Source: Drosophila persimilis (taxonomy: Eukaryota; Arthropoda; Insecta; Diptera; Drosophilidae). From it: a DNA stretch of 64,000 nucleotides. The notes under the pieces are model-generated. The model saw only the letters and a list, made by a program, of their open reading frames with translations. It was not told where the DNA came from and did not search any database. The stretch is taken from positions 558,001-622,000 of the forward strand of contig NW_020825324.1 of assembly GCF_003286085.1 (NCBI RefSeq), written 5' to 3'. Both the position numbers and the translations under genes were made by a program. This document shows positions 1-12,145 of the stretch, one piece after another; the first letter of the stretch is position 1; every line of letters begins with the position of its first letter.

Positions 1-2345
1 GCAGGGGATGGACCGAGCGAGAGAGAGGTCCCAAAGATGTCAACAGGGAAATTTGTACAGCTCAACAGCCCCCATACCCCCATACCCCCAGTCCACCAGT
101 CCCCCGATCCCCCATTCGAGTCGAGTCAAGTCGAGTGCCCGCCTGCTGTGAGTTTTATAATAAATTTTACAACAACAGAAGAGCCACAGAAGAGCGGGGA
201 AGGGCAGGGCAGGGGGGCAGAAGCAGCAACAGCAGCCACGAGGGGGCATGACACAGAAAAAACAAAAAAAAGAACTTCTTAAGAACTTTTGCCGACGTCC
301 CGCGCCACGGGACAGAAGTTTAGTTGCACGGGGGCCCCACGTTGGGCGCCAACACAAACAATATTCCTCCCCCTCCTCCAACCCATCCTCTTGCTCCTGC
401 TCCACCTTTCGGTCTTTTCTTTACTTCGATTTCGTTCGCCTTGCCTCGAACTTTGACATGGAAGAGGTTGAACGGTCTGTGGCACTTCAAAGGTAGTCAT
501 AGATCAAAAAACTTGACCAGACTCCAACGACCCGCAACAACAATGTGGTGGGCTACAGTGCGGGGTAGTGCTGTAGAACAGATCCAACAGACTGAATACG
601 AATTCAAGCCAATCAAGATTTTCTATTCATTGGCCAAATGGTTTACTTAGGTATTTTTTCAGTATTTTTTATAAGTAGTTCTCTGAATATATTTTATGTT
701 TTCTAAAGTCTTTCTTTAGACAAGTTTCTCATTAATTTCAGTATTTTTTAAGGTATTTTTTCAATATTTTCAGAATGTCATAGTTCTAGTCCGACCGAAG
801 GGCGCTGCTGCATAACGCGCGAATATTTTGTGATTATTCATAGACGGAAAAGGAGTTGTAAATGCGAATGAATTGCGCCTTATATGACTGCCACGCACTG
901 TCGCAGACGCTCAGCCATGGGGCCGCTTCGTTGTCATTCATTGCTTTGGGGCCCAAATAAAACAAAGAGAACAAAGAGCGGGTACCCCATTTGGATAATT
1001 GATAGATAGATAGTGCCACTGCCATATAGATATGCTGCTGCTGCTCTCGAATCGATCCATTCAATCCATTCAAATGATGAACGTTCTCAAGATTCAAGAA
1101 AGACAACCAACCTGTTGTCCCCCACTATAGCACTGCCGTGGTTTCTTTTTTGTGCGGTGCTTACGCTCCATTTAAGCTTTGAAAAATTATAAACAAATAA
1201 AAACAAATGGAATATGGGAGATCGGGGCTCCTCCGTCCGCTGGGGGGGGGGCGGGGGAAATCACACAGTCGACGAAGCGGCTCAACAAATTTTTAATGTG
1301 GCATGCGCGATGCCTGGCGCCACAGTCTCAGATTTAGAGCCAGATTCGAGATTCAGAGACAAAGCCAGCCCCCAAAGCGTAGCAGCGTTTGAGCCGCAGA
1401 TACAAAGATACAAAGATACACAGATACACAGATACACATGCGATGCGGATGCGAGTCGTCGGACATTTGTCAAGTGCCGCAGACAATGCAGAGGCGTTTA
1501 TTTGTCAACCGAATAAAAACACATATTCGAGAGCATTTCCAGCCCATGATTTACATACAGTCGGTCGTCGTTTTCCCCCTTTTTTTTATCAGAGCCAAGA
1601 TTTATAATAATTTTTATTTGGACTCGGCTTTTTTTTCTTTTCGGGTCGGAAGTTGACAAATTTGTTCAACTTTATTTTCGTGTAGAGTTTTCGTTTCAGC
1701 TTTCAGCTTTCAGTCTCTGTTTCTGTTTTATGGCTCTTTGATAGCCGAACTAATTAGTCAACAGAATATGTATCTTCAGACGATGGTAGTCCCCCCATTA
1801 ATTGAGCGGAAACTGTTTTGATTGCATTGACATTTGGGGGGGCACCACACAAAAGACCGCAACTGCCCAACGAAATGGTGACCGCAAAACTTGAAAGGAG
1901 CCCACAAATGTCCGAGTATGCGTACCTCTTTCCTCAGGTTGTTGCCGATTGAACCATTCACAAAAGGGCCACAAAAGCCGCTAATTTAACGCATTTACTT
2001 CGGATTGGTAGATTGTTAGAGCCCAAGGGGAGGCAGGGGATAAATGTATGTATATAGTGGTTGCGGCGCCTGTCCGTACAACATGACATGGCAAATGCCC
2101 CGCGAGAGGATGGATGGATGGATGGATGGCGGCTGGAACATTATAATTTCAACAACTCATCAACTCGCTATTAATTTCAGTTTGAGGCGCCAGCTACCAA
2201 ATACAGAGAAAAAAAAAAAAAAACCAAACAAAACCAAAAACAAAAACAAAAAACAGAAAGTAATTCGGAATCGAAACCCGCAGCATTTTTGTGCCGCCTC
2301 ATGCAAGGAGCTCTCTTCGGGAGAGTAACACCCACTAAACTATGG

Positions 2346-2349
<4 letters not shown>

Positions 2350-2410
<61 letters not shown>
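2350..2410. repeat. (CAG)n microsatellite
   Basis: About 20 uninterrupted CAG units within the presumed Lim1 intron. It is not in a credible coding exon; the reverse-strand frame is pure poly-Ala. Confidence 0.97.
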
Positions 2411-2411
<1 letters not shown>

Positions 2412-4030
2412 GCCTGAGATACAGATACAAACATACACTTTGTGGCCCGAACAGAGCAGAAGTTAATTATCTGTTAACTCTTACTTGAGGCCAATTCACG
2501 CCTCAAAAGAAGGAATGAAAAAGAAGGCACAGGGCCCAGGGATAGAGATGCGGTAGTCATCGATGTACGATAGGGCGTGACAGCAGTATTTTTTTTTTTT
2601 TTTTTTTTTCATTCGATAAATGCAAATCATCTACCGAATACGCCGCTTGAGGTCATCCTCTCATCGGAGGTCTCCGTTCTCCGCTCTCCGCTCTTCTTGG
2701 TCTTTGCAACAAAAGGATTGTCCGCACCTTTCTTCTCGAGTATCTTAGCTTCTCCATTACATGGTACTTGAATTGTTAATAAGCCATACATCATTATTCT
2801 TCTTCCTCTTTGGGCCTGGGACAGAGTGATGAATGGACTAATTTGTTTGGGGCAATACTAATGATAGTTGTGTGTGTTCGGAATGATATGTAGTACATTC
2901 GTAGTTTGGGCAGATACTCATGAGGATACATACATATGTATGTATGTATCCCATAGATGTAGTTTCTTATATCAAAACCCCTTCTTATTGAAAGCTTGGT
3001 ATCCAGCAGGTATTTCCTTGAGAGGTGGCCGATCCATGGTTAAATACCATATCCTAATTTTTGGTATCTAATCGGTAGCAGTATTTTGTTGTATTAAAGT
3101 TGTATATGTGGTATGTCTTTATTTCTGTGTGTTTTTCAGTATTTTTTTTTTTTGGTTTGACCAAGCTTTTCCTCTTGGTATATGTATATTGATTTGTGTG
3201 TTTCGGTATATTTCAGTATTTTTTTGTTGGTGTCTTCTGTTGTTCTTTTGGCTTTTCTAAAATCCTTTCTTGGGCGGATATTCATAGATATTTGTCAGTA
3301 TTTTTTGCAGTATTTTTTGGGTTTTCGAAGGTCTGTCCATGGGCTTTTATAAGGATAAGCCTTATTGATGTGTAAACTCCATTGATACAAAAATACTGAG
3401 CTCCAACCGTTTCTTGGAAATTCTCTACCAACTATTTTTGGGTGTTATGGGGGGGGTTTCGGTGTCGGTTTCGGTTTCGGTTGCTGTATGAATGCCGTCG
3501 TTGATTAGCCTTTTAAAAATTGTTATTGCCACAACACACAACTCGTTTGGGGCACCATTGTGGTGGGGTCCAAAGACAAAAAAAATGAAGTAAACTTTGT
3601 TGCTTTTGCTTTTTTTGTTTTTGTTGTTGTTGCTCTCTCGGTTTTTTGGCAATTAAGCGGCGAGTAGCAACAAACAATAAAGGCAACGTGAAAAGGCAAC
3701 AATTCGAAGCAAACTAACAAACAAATCTTGCCGCATCATAGCAAACTAATTTAACAAATGGTAGCCAAAGCAATCGTGCCACAACAATGGGGCACATAAC
3801 AGAAATACGCGTACGCGTACGCGTACGACTAGCATTCCGAATGGAACCATATCCCAGATCTCGATTCGAATCCCCCGAAATCGAACCACATCAAATCATA
3901 TCAATCAAGGGGGTGAAGCAGAACGTGACACACATTTGGTGGAGCCCCTTGGTCGAACGAACGAAAGAACGAACGAACGACCTCTTTGTGGCAAGCAACC
4001 AAAATGAGCAGCCAGCCGGCAGCTTGCAGT

Positions 4031-4066
4031 CGCCCCCGCCCCCGCCCCCGCCCCCGCCCCCGCCCT
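4031..4066. repeat. (CCCCCG)n hexamer repeat
   Basis: About six tandem C-rich hexamers, giving a G-rich complement able in principle to form G-quadruplexes. It lies in the presumed Lim1 intron, beside a GGGATG hexamer run at about 4193-4226. Confidence 0.95.
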
Positions 4067-5972
4067 CTGATGTCAGGAGGAGTCGAAGGTGGGCAATGAG
4101 GGAGGGGCAAGTAGGAGGCCAAACGCGCTGCCGTTTAACATAATTTGCTATAATTTTCAACACAATGGATGGATGGATGGAGTGGAGATGGGCACGGGTA
4201 TGGGGATGGGGATGGGGATGGGGATGGAGAGACCCCAGAGGCCTTTAAAGCCGAGAGTCGGGATTGGGTAACCCTTGGGGCTCCCGGTGGCTCCTCCGCG
4301 TCCACATACCCCCCTCCCACCCAGAGGTTCGCGCAATAATCATTTTGTCGAATGAACGGCACGGGAGATGGGGGAGCCCTCTGATTGCTACCATGCCCCA
4401 TGCCCCATGCCCCATGCCCAATGCCCCATTATGCTACGTTGTTTGCCCTTTTATGTCAGAGCTCTAACCTATAATTTAACTAAATGTTCAAATGTTCAGA
4501 TGTTCGGATGTTTGGATGTTCTGCCTTGCCGCGTGTTCAACTTAGTTGCCCCTCACCGGCTCTGGCTCTTGCTGCTGTTGAAAGCTCGAAAATTGGAAAC
4601 AAATTTCGGCTCAAGTGCGGAAATAAAATATTAGCCTCACATTTTTCAAAATTGCCAGACAATTTAAAGCCCAGAAAGAGCCAGCAAGGGCCAGAGAATC
4701 ACCAGAGGAAGATGTTATGATGATAACCGTACAATAAATGATGCGATTTTGATATATCATAATATCGTATATCCTTATAATAAGCCCCCAAGGAACATCG
4801 ACACGGCGAAAAAACTGGCGAGGAGAGGGGAAAACGAAGGGAAATATTCTATATACCTATCTAGATTGAAATGTACAAATATTTCTGATTGGGTAACCTC
4901 CCGAAATTGCATACAAAATAGGGAATCCCAAATATTGGAGAAACATGGGATTTGGCGATGGAAAATTGTAGAGAAAAAGGGGAAAAGTATCTGAGGAATT
5001 GTAAAATAAAGCTGAAAATCCGGAACACTTGAATTCTGTTACGTTTGACGTTAACCACAGCCGATAATGTCGCGAACAGAAGAGACCCCAGTCTGACGGC
5101 CCACCATCCATGCCCACCCACAGGAGGTGGCTGGTGGCAGGTGGCACGAGGCAGGAGGCGCGGCTTAGCTGCCACCGCATTTCAATTACACGTAACGTTG
5201 CAACGTAATAAATAAAGGGTGTCCACCCTGCCACCACCCACCTGCACCTCCGGCCGTCGATGCTCGTTCGCGATACAAAAATTGTTGGCAATATTTTTCC
5301 GTATGCCATAGAGGGCCCTGCGGTCACATAATTTTTCATTTTCCTATGCGCAAAACCAAACAAAAGAAACCACAATAAAACACGGAAGAAGGTCCCAGCC
5401 GAAGCATTGGATGCCCTGCTCTATCCATCGCTGGCTCGAGAATAGCCTCAAATTTCGCCATAGATGTGGAGTGAAGGAGTGTCTGGAGCCACGGAGAGGC
5501 AGTCATCCTGTGGGGGTAATACCCTCTGGAAAGGGTACACCACACCTGAGAGTAGGAGGCGAGGCGAAAAACTGCAACTAGAATATGCATTTACAATAGT
5601 TTTGCATTTGTTTTGCTTTTTGCTTGTGTTTTCCACTATTTCTTTGTGCTTTTGTTCGGTGCAGAGCGGTTTTTGCCCCCCATTGTTTTGTTGTATCGAC
5701 AAAGAAAAACAGCAACAAATGGCCGAATGGCAAATGGAGTGCAACAAAAAGTTGCAAGAAAAAGCAAACAACAGGAACAAAAATACCAATTGCATGTGGG
5801 GGCGGGGTTTTCCACTCCCCGTTGGACTCCCATATCTGCGAAGGGGACTGAAAATCGAAAGAAAAAAAACCTACGGCTATATCGAGGGATACTCGACATT
5901 TTATAGAGGAGATCTTCGAAGGGAATAGCCAGAAAGCGATAATGCTCATTAGATCCCCCACGGGATCACATG

Positions 5973-6018
5973 TCTCCTCTGTCTCTCTCTCTCTCTCTGT
6001 CTCTCTCTCTCTGTCTAG
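5973..6018. repeat. (CT)n/(GA)n repeat
   Basis: Interrupted CT dinucleotide tract of about 45 bp (GA on the minus strand), in the presumed Lim1 intron. Such tracts can bind GAGA factor or CLAMP in flies; binding here is not shown. Confidence 0.92.
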
Positions 6019-7654
6019 GAAACAGCTTGCAAATGCCCAGCCAAGTCGCTGGTGGGGCCTGTCATAAAGTCACACGCTTCATCTGGAACCTGCAGCGTGG
6101 AACGGAACGGAACGGAACGGAACGGTGGGGAGGGTACAGCAGCCGTGGAGCCGTATTAAGCATTAACCGTTTGTCCATCCATTTGGATTGGGGATGGACT
6201 CGCGCATGGGGGCATGGAGCGTGGAGCTTGGAGCTTGGAGCTTGGAGCACACAGCATGTTACTTCCTTTTGTGTGCATCCTGTGTGCCGACGACGCGCTC
6301 CGTTCTCAGGCCCCCCCGAAAAAAAGAGGTTTTCTAGCGAAATTCGCTGCGCCACAAAATGTGTCAGTTTATAAATGTGAAGGGCCCCAGCCGCAGCCCC
6401 AGCGATTGGATTGGATCGGATTGGATCCTATATGCATGTCTAGCCGCCAGAGTTTTAGGCAGACGACCCACAGCAATCCCTTTGGCTCTGGCCTCAGTTC
6501 AAGTTCATAAAACGCTCTGCTCTGCTCTGCTATCCTGTCCAACCGAATTCAAATGAACTGCAGAACGGCGCTCGTCATTAAAATTCACGCTTAAATTGCC
6601 TCCTAAGAGGGTACGGGATAGCCGGTGCAGGGGGGCAACAACAGCTGCAGCAAAATCAGTCTGAATGCCCAAAATCTAAGCAAAATTCATTGGAAACTAT
6701 TTGCCAAAAAAACAAACGAGCCAGCGAGCCAGCGAGCCAGTCTGTCCGTTCCGGGGGCGGCCGTGTGGAACGGAACGGGCAAAGACATAAATCACAAAAA
6801 TTTCATTGAGAAAACTTTGAGAAATCGAAAAAGCACCGAAAAATAAAGAAAATCAAAATGTTTCGTTGACCGCAGAGCAGCGCAGCAGAAGAGATCATTA
6901 AAAAAGCGCGCATCCCAAAATATATGAATATTAAAAAAGCAAAAGAGCAGGAAAAAAAAAACAAGAAGAAGGACACAACGTATGTACGTTGGAGGACCCC
7001 AGAGAACGAGCCCGAACCCGAACCCCAACCCCAACCCAGGGAAAGAAGGTGCCACTAAAAACTTTTGAAATATGTTTTTATTTTATAACTTTGCATGCTG
7101 GGCACGGTGCTTCTGGAGCACCCGACGGACGCACTCTCGGATCCGAGATACGATGCCCAGTGCCCTGATCGGCGGATCTCCCGATCCGATGCAGAACGTC
7201 GTAAAAATGAAAACTGAAACAGAAACTGCCCAGAAATGGGCACTGGAGATGGTGAACGTTGAACGGTGAATGGGGGAATGGGGAATGGGGAATGGGGATC
7301 GGTTGGGTACTGCACTCGCTTTCTGGTTTCTTCTGGGCCTTCTTCTCCTTTGGCTGCTGGTGGAATGGGGAATGGGGGCTAATTTTGCAACGGCCGCCCG
7401 GTGCGGCGGTAGCATCAATGCAAACGCAAAGGCAAAGCCAAAGCCAAAAGCAAAAGCAAAAGCCACAAGAACAACAATTAGACATGCGCCGCCACAGCAG
7501 CAGCAGCAGCAGCAGCAGCAGCGAAATCCATAAACCGCGATACCAGTAGACAGTATAGACAGTATAGGAAGATACAATATACAATATACGATATATATAT
7601 GTACCCAGAGATCGGTTACTAAATGCTCTCCTCTCTTTGTGTGTGTTTTTGCAG

Positions 7655-7916
7655 GTCTGGTTCCAGAACAAGCGCTCGAAGGAGAGACGCATGAAGCAGA
7701 TCACCAGCATGGGTCGTCCCCCGTTCTTTGGCGGTGCACGCAAAATGCGCGGCTTTCCCATGAATCTCTCGCCGGGCGGCCTAGACGACGGGCCCGGATT
7801 TCCCTATTTTGCAGCAGACGCTAAGTTCGAGTTTGGCTACGGCGGTCCGTTCCATCCGCACGACGGACCCTATTTCCCAGGACATCCCGGCGGGCCGATG
7901 CCGTTCAATGCGCCAG
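7655..7916 (+). CDS. Lim1: Lim1 penultimate coding exon (homeodomain helix 3 end and linker)
   Basis: This exon codes for 87 residues plus one base. It opens with VWFQNKRSKERRMKQ, the C-terminal half of homeodomain recognition helix 3 (W48, F49, N51 type positions) as found in LHX1/LHX5/Lim1 LIM-homeodomain transcription factors. It continues into a Gly/Pro/Phe-rich linker (GARKMRGFPMNLSPGG and neighbours) that I recognise as the fly Lim1 type. The acceptor is 'tttgcag' ending at 7654 and the donor is CCAG|gtgagg at 7917. Splitting the homeodomain just before W48 is a common homeobox intron position. The product is a nuclear DNA-binding factor which, in flies, patterns the leg, antenna and nervous system. 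The LIM domains and helices 1-2 are outside the window. Confidence 0.93.
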
Positions 7917-8536
7917 GTGAGGATATCCCCTATACCCCCCTAAAGTAATGCCCAAAGAGGAATCAAATAACCTAAAACATTGCAAGAAGGTCCCTTTGAA
8001 CCGATTTCCATGGCTTTAGCTTGAAATATAGGACTATTTAGGAAGATTATGGGTATTTTTTGAGAAGATGAAATATTTGGAAAATTCTACAATAGGAAGT
8101 GTTCCTATTGCTCAGCAGTGCCTAAATCTTGGAATCATTTGGTATAATGTGTAAATGAGGTTCATTCTAGGTAATATTTGGATACTCGTACTAGGGGGAA
8201 AGAGTTGGTGAAAATAAAGCCTTGGAACTAGAGGATTTGTATCAAATGTATCAAATGATAAAAGATAGGTAGGTAGAAAGATTTGGATGATAGAGGTCTA
8301 TTATGAAACACAAATTCCTTGTGTTTTATGGGTTATACATATATAAATCTCAAATCGTGCTCTCAGGATAACCCAAAGTTGATAGATCAAGCAATCATAG
8401 AACTCTCGCCACCAAATACTTCCCTCAGTAGTATTATTCCCAGATCAAGGATCTGTACACCCCATAGATATAGTCCCCGCAAGAGTAATCCCCAACTAAA
8501 ACTGTCGTCCGTCTCTCTTCGTCTCGTCCTCCACAG
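7917..8536 (+). other. Lim1: Lim1 last intron
   Basis: 620 bp between donor gtgagg and acceptor 'cctccacag'. It interrupts a Gly codon (phase 1: G from the upstream exon, GC from the downstream exon). The sequence is A/T-rich and no gene is seen inside it. Confidence 0.88.
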
Positions 8537-8895
8537 GCGGACCCATGGACCACAGCGGACCCATTCCGATGGTGAACGAGTTCGGACTGACGCCGGAGTC
8601 GACCTTTCTGAGTCAGGCGGGAGCACCGCCGATGCAGCTGCAGACGGCCGTGGGGCCACCGCCGCCGCCGCCGCCACCGAGCGCCGAGCACTTGATGGCC
8701 GCCGCGCAGCAACAGGCGGCAGCGCAGCAGCAGGCGCAGCAGCAGGCGGCACAGAATGCGCAACAAGCAAGCCAAACGCAGCAGCAGCAGCAGCAGCAGC
8801 AACAAAATGGCCCCCGCACCGCATCGCCCGAGTTCTTGAGCTCCGCGAACTTCAGCGAACCGCAGAATATGCAAAATGAAGGGCTCGTTTGGTAA
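8537..8895 (+). CDS. Lim1: Lim1 terminal coding exon
   Basis: It completes the split Gly codon and encodes 118 further residues to TAA at 8893. In order these are a PMDHSGPIPM segment, a Pro run, an Ala/Gln-rich stretch encoded by CAG/GCG repeats, and a C-terminal motif beginning ASPEFLSSANFSEPQNM and ending in VW. Vertebrate LHX1/LHX5 proteins end in a closely similar SPEFLS...FSEP...VW tail, which fixes both the family and the frame. The Gln/Ala tract is likely length-variable between individuals. Together with the upstream exon the window holds the last 206 residues of the protein. Confidence 0.94.
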
Positions 8896-9170
8896 TATAC
8901 GAAACAGTTGGCAACGCGCCTGCTGTTCCTCCAGACCTACACGCAGGAGAGGGACCGGGAGCGGGAGCGCGAGAGGGAGAGGGAGGTGGAGCGGCTGCGG
9001 CAGCGACAGCGACAGCGACAGCGAGAGCGCGAAGAGCAGTGAGAGGAATAGCAGCCAGCAGTCAGCAGCAGCAACAACAGCCGCCGCCCACAGCCGAGGC
9101 ACACACTATTGACATCTCGCTCTGGCGCATGGACCTCTGGCCAGAAACACGAACGAACGAGCAGCAGCCG

Positions 9171-9200
9171 AGAGAGAGAGAGAGAAAGAGAGGGAGGGTG
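9171..9200. repeat. (GA)n repeat in the Lim1 3' UTR
   Basis: GA-rich tract inside the presumed 3' UTR, resembling GA-rich MSL recognition elements of Drosophila X chromosomes. The function is an inference. Confidence 0.85.
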
Positions 9201-9967
9201 AAAGAGAAGACACTATTGAGAAGAGAGAGCTCGTCGTCGTGCCATTCGCGCTCTCTTGCTCTCAGTCGAATATTTGGAGTCGAAATTCTGCCCAAAAATA
9301 AAAAGCACCTCTACTCTCCCCCACCCGCGCACTCTGCCATTCAGCTGCTTTTGGTTTTGTTTTTGTTATATTTTATTATTATTATTTTTATTATTATTCC
9401 AATATGTATTTTTTTTCGTGTATTTCTGCGCCAAAATATTTGTAAATTATTAAAAGCAAAACGCAAAAAAGGAAAAAAACAAAAACACAACTAAGAAATA
9501 AATAAATTAATGAATTAAAGATAATTATAAAAATTGACAAAGAAAAATCTCTCTAAATGTAAAAAAAAAAAAAAAAAATGGGCGCTGCACATAGAAAGGA
9601 AATTTTTTTAACAAAGAACAACAAATCCCAAAACGCTAAAAAATATTAAAGAAAAAACAAAAAATTAAAAAAAAAACACACAAAAAATACAACCACTAAA
9701 CGTCTTGTCTGTAATTTATAAACAAAATACAAAAAAACTATTTATGTGTATCTGTGTAAAAACAAAACAAAAAAAATGCAAATATGTAGTTTAAAAAAGG
9801 AAAAACAGAAAGGAAAACGAAAGAAAGCGAGGCAAAAATAATGAAAGGAAAATGAAAGATGTTTTTGTAAATTAGCACATTTTATTCATAAACTACTACA
9901 AACCGTTTAGTTCTTGCTGCATTTTTTTTTAAACGAACCTTTTTTTGAATATTATTATATGAATATA

Positions 9968-9998
<31 letters not shown>

Positions 9999-11022
9999 AA
10001 TACAATATATTATAATCGTTGTCTAACAACATAAACGTAACTAGGCATGTACTTGTGTAGTTCACCCTAGATCTAAGTCTATATACACGAATATATATAC
10101 ATACAACCGGATCTATAAACGACAGGCACCACTTAGACACTTGGACACACACCACACACCACACACCACACCGTTTGACAGGAAGTTTAAGCGACAGCCC
10201 AACAGACAGATAGACGGAAGGACGGAACGACAGACAGACGGACATATAGCGCAACTAAACCTATTTTTTTTTTTTTTTTGTGGTCTTAGGATGTAAGGAA
10301 AAACGTAATTTATTATAAAGGAAATCTCTGGCAAGAAATGCTAAAAACCTAAATGTAAAACCTAGAAAAGGAGCAAAAGAAAAACTAAACGAAATATATA
10401 TAGTATATATATGTATATGCAAATATATATTAATAAATATATGAATTTCCAATTATAAAGATATAGCAAGCTAAAAATCGAGAGGAGGAAAGAAGGAGAC
10501 CGGAAGGAACCCAGCTAACAATTTGCGTTTTCAATTGATATATGATTACTATGATTGGGAATTATTATATGATTATTATTATTGTAAAAAGTACTTAGTG
10601 TTAGCATAATGCGTAAGTCAAAGAACAGCCCGACCCCCAACACCCCACAAGACACAAGAAGCCCCCAAAAAAAACCCAACACACACACACACACACACAG
10701 ACTATATCCCTATATTCATCAAGCGATAAATACGCGTAGTGGAGTGTGAAAGAAAAGATACTTACTCGTGCGATACGTATGTAGCTCTGCAAAGATACGA
10801 TTCTCTTGGTAGATCCTCTTGGGAAAAGGACGAAAAACGAAGATCGATGGAGGGGGGCAAAGCGAATCAATAATGAATAAACACAAATTGTTAACAAAAA
10901 AAAAAAAAACAAAAACAAAAACAAAAAAACTAAATCAAACAAACAAACAAAAAAACGGCAGAGAAGAGCAACAAACAAAAATGGAAATGAACGAAAAATT
11001 TGATGAGAAAAAATATATATAA

Positions 11023-11028
11023 AATAAA
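11023..11028 (+). terminator. Lim1: Candidate distal poly(A) signal of Lim1
   Basis: AATAAA followed closely by the GT-rich segment at 11,041-11,055. It is the best hexamer plus downstream element combination after the Lim1 stop. Earlier AATAAA copies near 10,432 and 10,876 are alternatives. Confidence 0.5.
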
Positions 11029-11479
11029 AAAAAATTAACAAACTTTGTGTTTGTCATTTGTAATGATGGGACGGAGTGGATTTTCGGCAGAGTCCAGTGG
11101 GAATCGGTGGGTATATCTCCAGATCTCCAGTGGTAAATCGATCAAAGACCTAAAAGTGCCAGGGGATTCTGGAGTAGAAGTAGAGTACAGATACAAATGT
11201 ATCTTACGCCAACAGAAATATATATTTAATCGAGGGCCTTCTATAAACAACATTAATCTATAAGTAATGGTTTCTTCTCATCCAGAAAGAGAGCATCCAA
11301 GATACAAATGGATCTCAGGAGAAGTAGTCAAGTATCTGGAATGCTTAAAGTTGAAGCCAAGGCAGAATTACGACCCTAAGCTCTGACCATAGATGACCGA
11401 TGAACCGAGTATCTAAGCGTTCTTGTAGCGGTGCAACAACATCATCTGTGTGTTGCGGCAGCGTCTTTAATCGTTCTCG

Positions 11480-11515
<36 letters not shown>

Positions 11516-12114
11516 GGGGGAGGGGGGGGGGGGGGGCAAGTTAATATGCGTGGCTAATATCGGGACAACACATTATTAATGTGGAGGACATGCACATGCG
11601 TGTCTGTAAACCAGGACAGACGGCGGCGGCGCGGGGGGAAGGTGCACAGGAGAGGGTGTTACAAGGTGGGGTGTTGTGCATGGGGGCGGCGGCTGGAAGG
11701 GGGAGGAAGTCAGTGCCTTTTGTTCGACACATGTGCGCGCATTCACACCTACGACCCAAAACACGACAGCGAACAATGAACGGAATGGACGTGGACCGAG
11801 GACCGACTACAGTGGACAGTGGACAGTGGACCCATACTCAGGCTGTGGCTGTGGCTGTGGCTGTGGCTGAGAGGGGAGTGGACACGGCACTGTAGATAGC
11901 ATTTAATGCAAAACAATGCTGCTGCAAGGAGAGGCATGCCACACACAACAGGGATGGGGGGAGGAACAGCAACAACTGTAGCCATGACGAACGCAAACGC
12001 ATACTCGTACATTTGCAGGCGTTGCAAAACGAGGCGGCACGCACTCACTGCAACATGAACATGGATGCCCCCCGCCTTTGTGTGTATGTATGTGTGTTGC
12101 ACTTCACACAGATC

Positions 12115-12145
<31 letters not shown>

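Larger units (their letters stand above)
1..7654 (+). other. Lim1: Probable Lim1 intron or upstream non-coding DNA (left edge open)
   Basis: No LIM-domain or homeodomain N-terminal coding sequence is visible in any frame before the acceptor at 7654. The stretch ends in a pyrimidine tract and a 'ttttgcag' acceptor feeding directly into homeodomain helix 3, so at least its 3' part is an intron of Lim1. The contents are low-complexity blocks: CAG near 2350-2410, a CG-rich hexamer at 4031-4066, GGGATG near 4193, CT at 5973-6018, CAG near 7494, and a recurring CAGTATTTTTT motif. The upstream exons encoding the two LIM domains and most of the homeodomain must lie left of the window. A small undetected exon inside is possible. 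Confidence 0.6.
8896..11045 (+). other. Lim1: Lim1 3' UTR (probable extent)
   Basis: After the stop the sequence becomes strongly A/T-rich with many A-runs and no plausible coding exon, as in long 3' UTRs of fly developmental regulators. AATAAA hexamers occur at about 10,432, 10,876 and 11,023. The last is followed about 15 bp later by a GT-rich element (tttgtgtttgtc), which favours an end near 11,045. A GA-repeat lies at 9171-9200 and a TA-repeat at about 9968-10,000. A long frame through 8889-9494 is Arg/Glu/Ala low-complexity translation of the GA/CAG repeats and is not taken as coding. Shorter poly(A) isoforms are possible. Confidence 0.6.

Noticed and set aside
2177..2434. Poly-Ala frame on the minus strand
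   Set aside because: Translation of the (CAG)n microsatellite; no other coding signal.
7083..7230. Short protein-like frame just upstream of the Lim1 exon (LEHPTDALSDPRYDAQ)
   Set aside because: No splice sites fit, and it is unrelated to LIM or homeodomain sequence; probably chance.
8889..9494. 201-codon frame after the Lim1 stop
   Set aside because: Arg/Glu/Gln/Ala low-complexity translation of GA and CAG repeats in the 3' UTR; Lim1 ends in its conserved tail just before.
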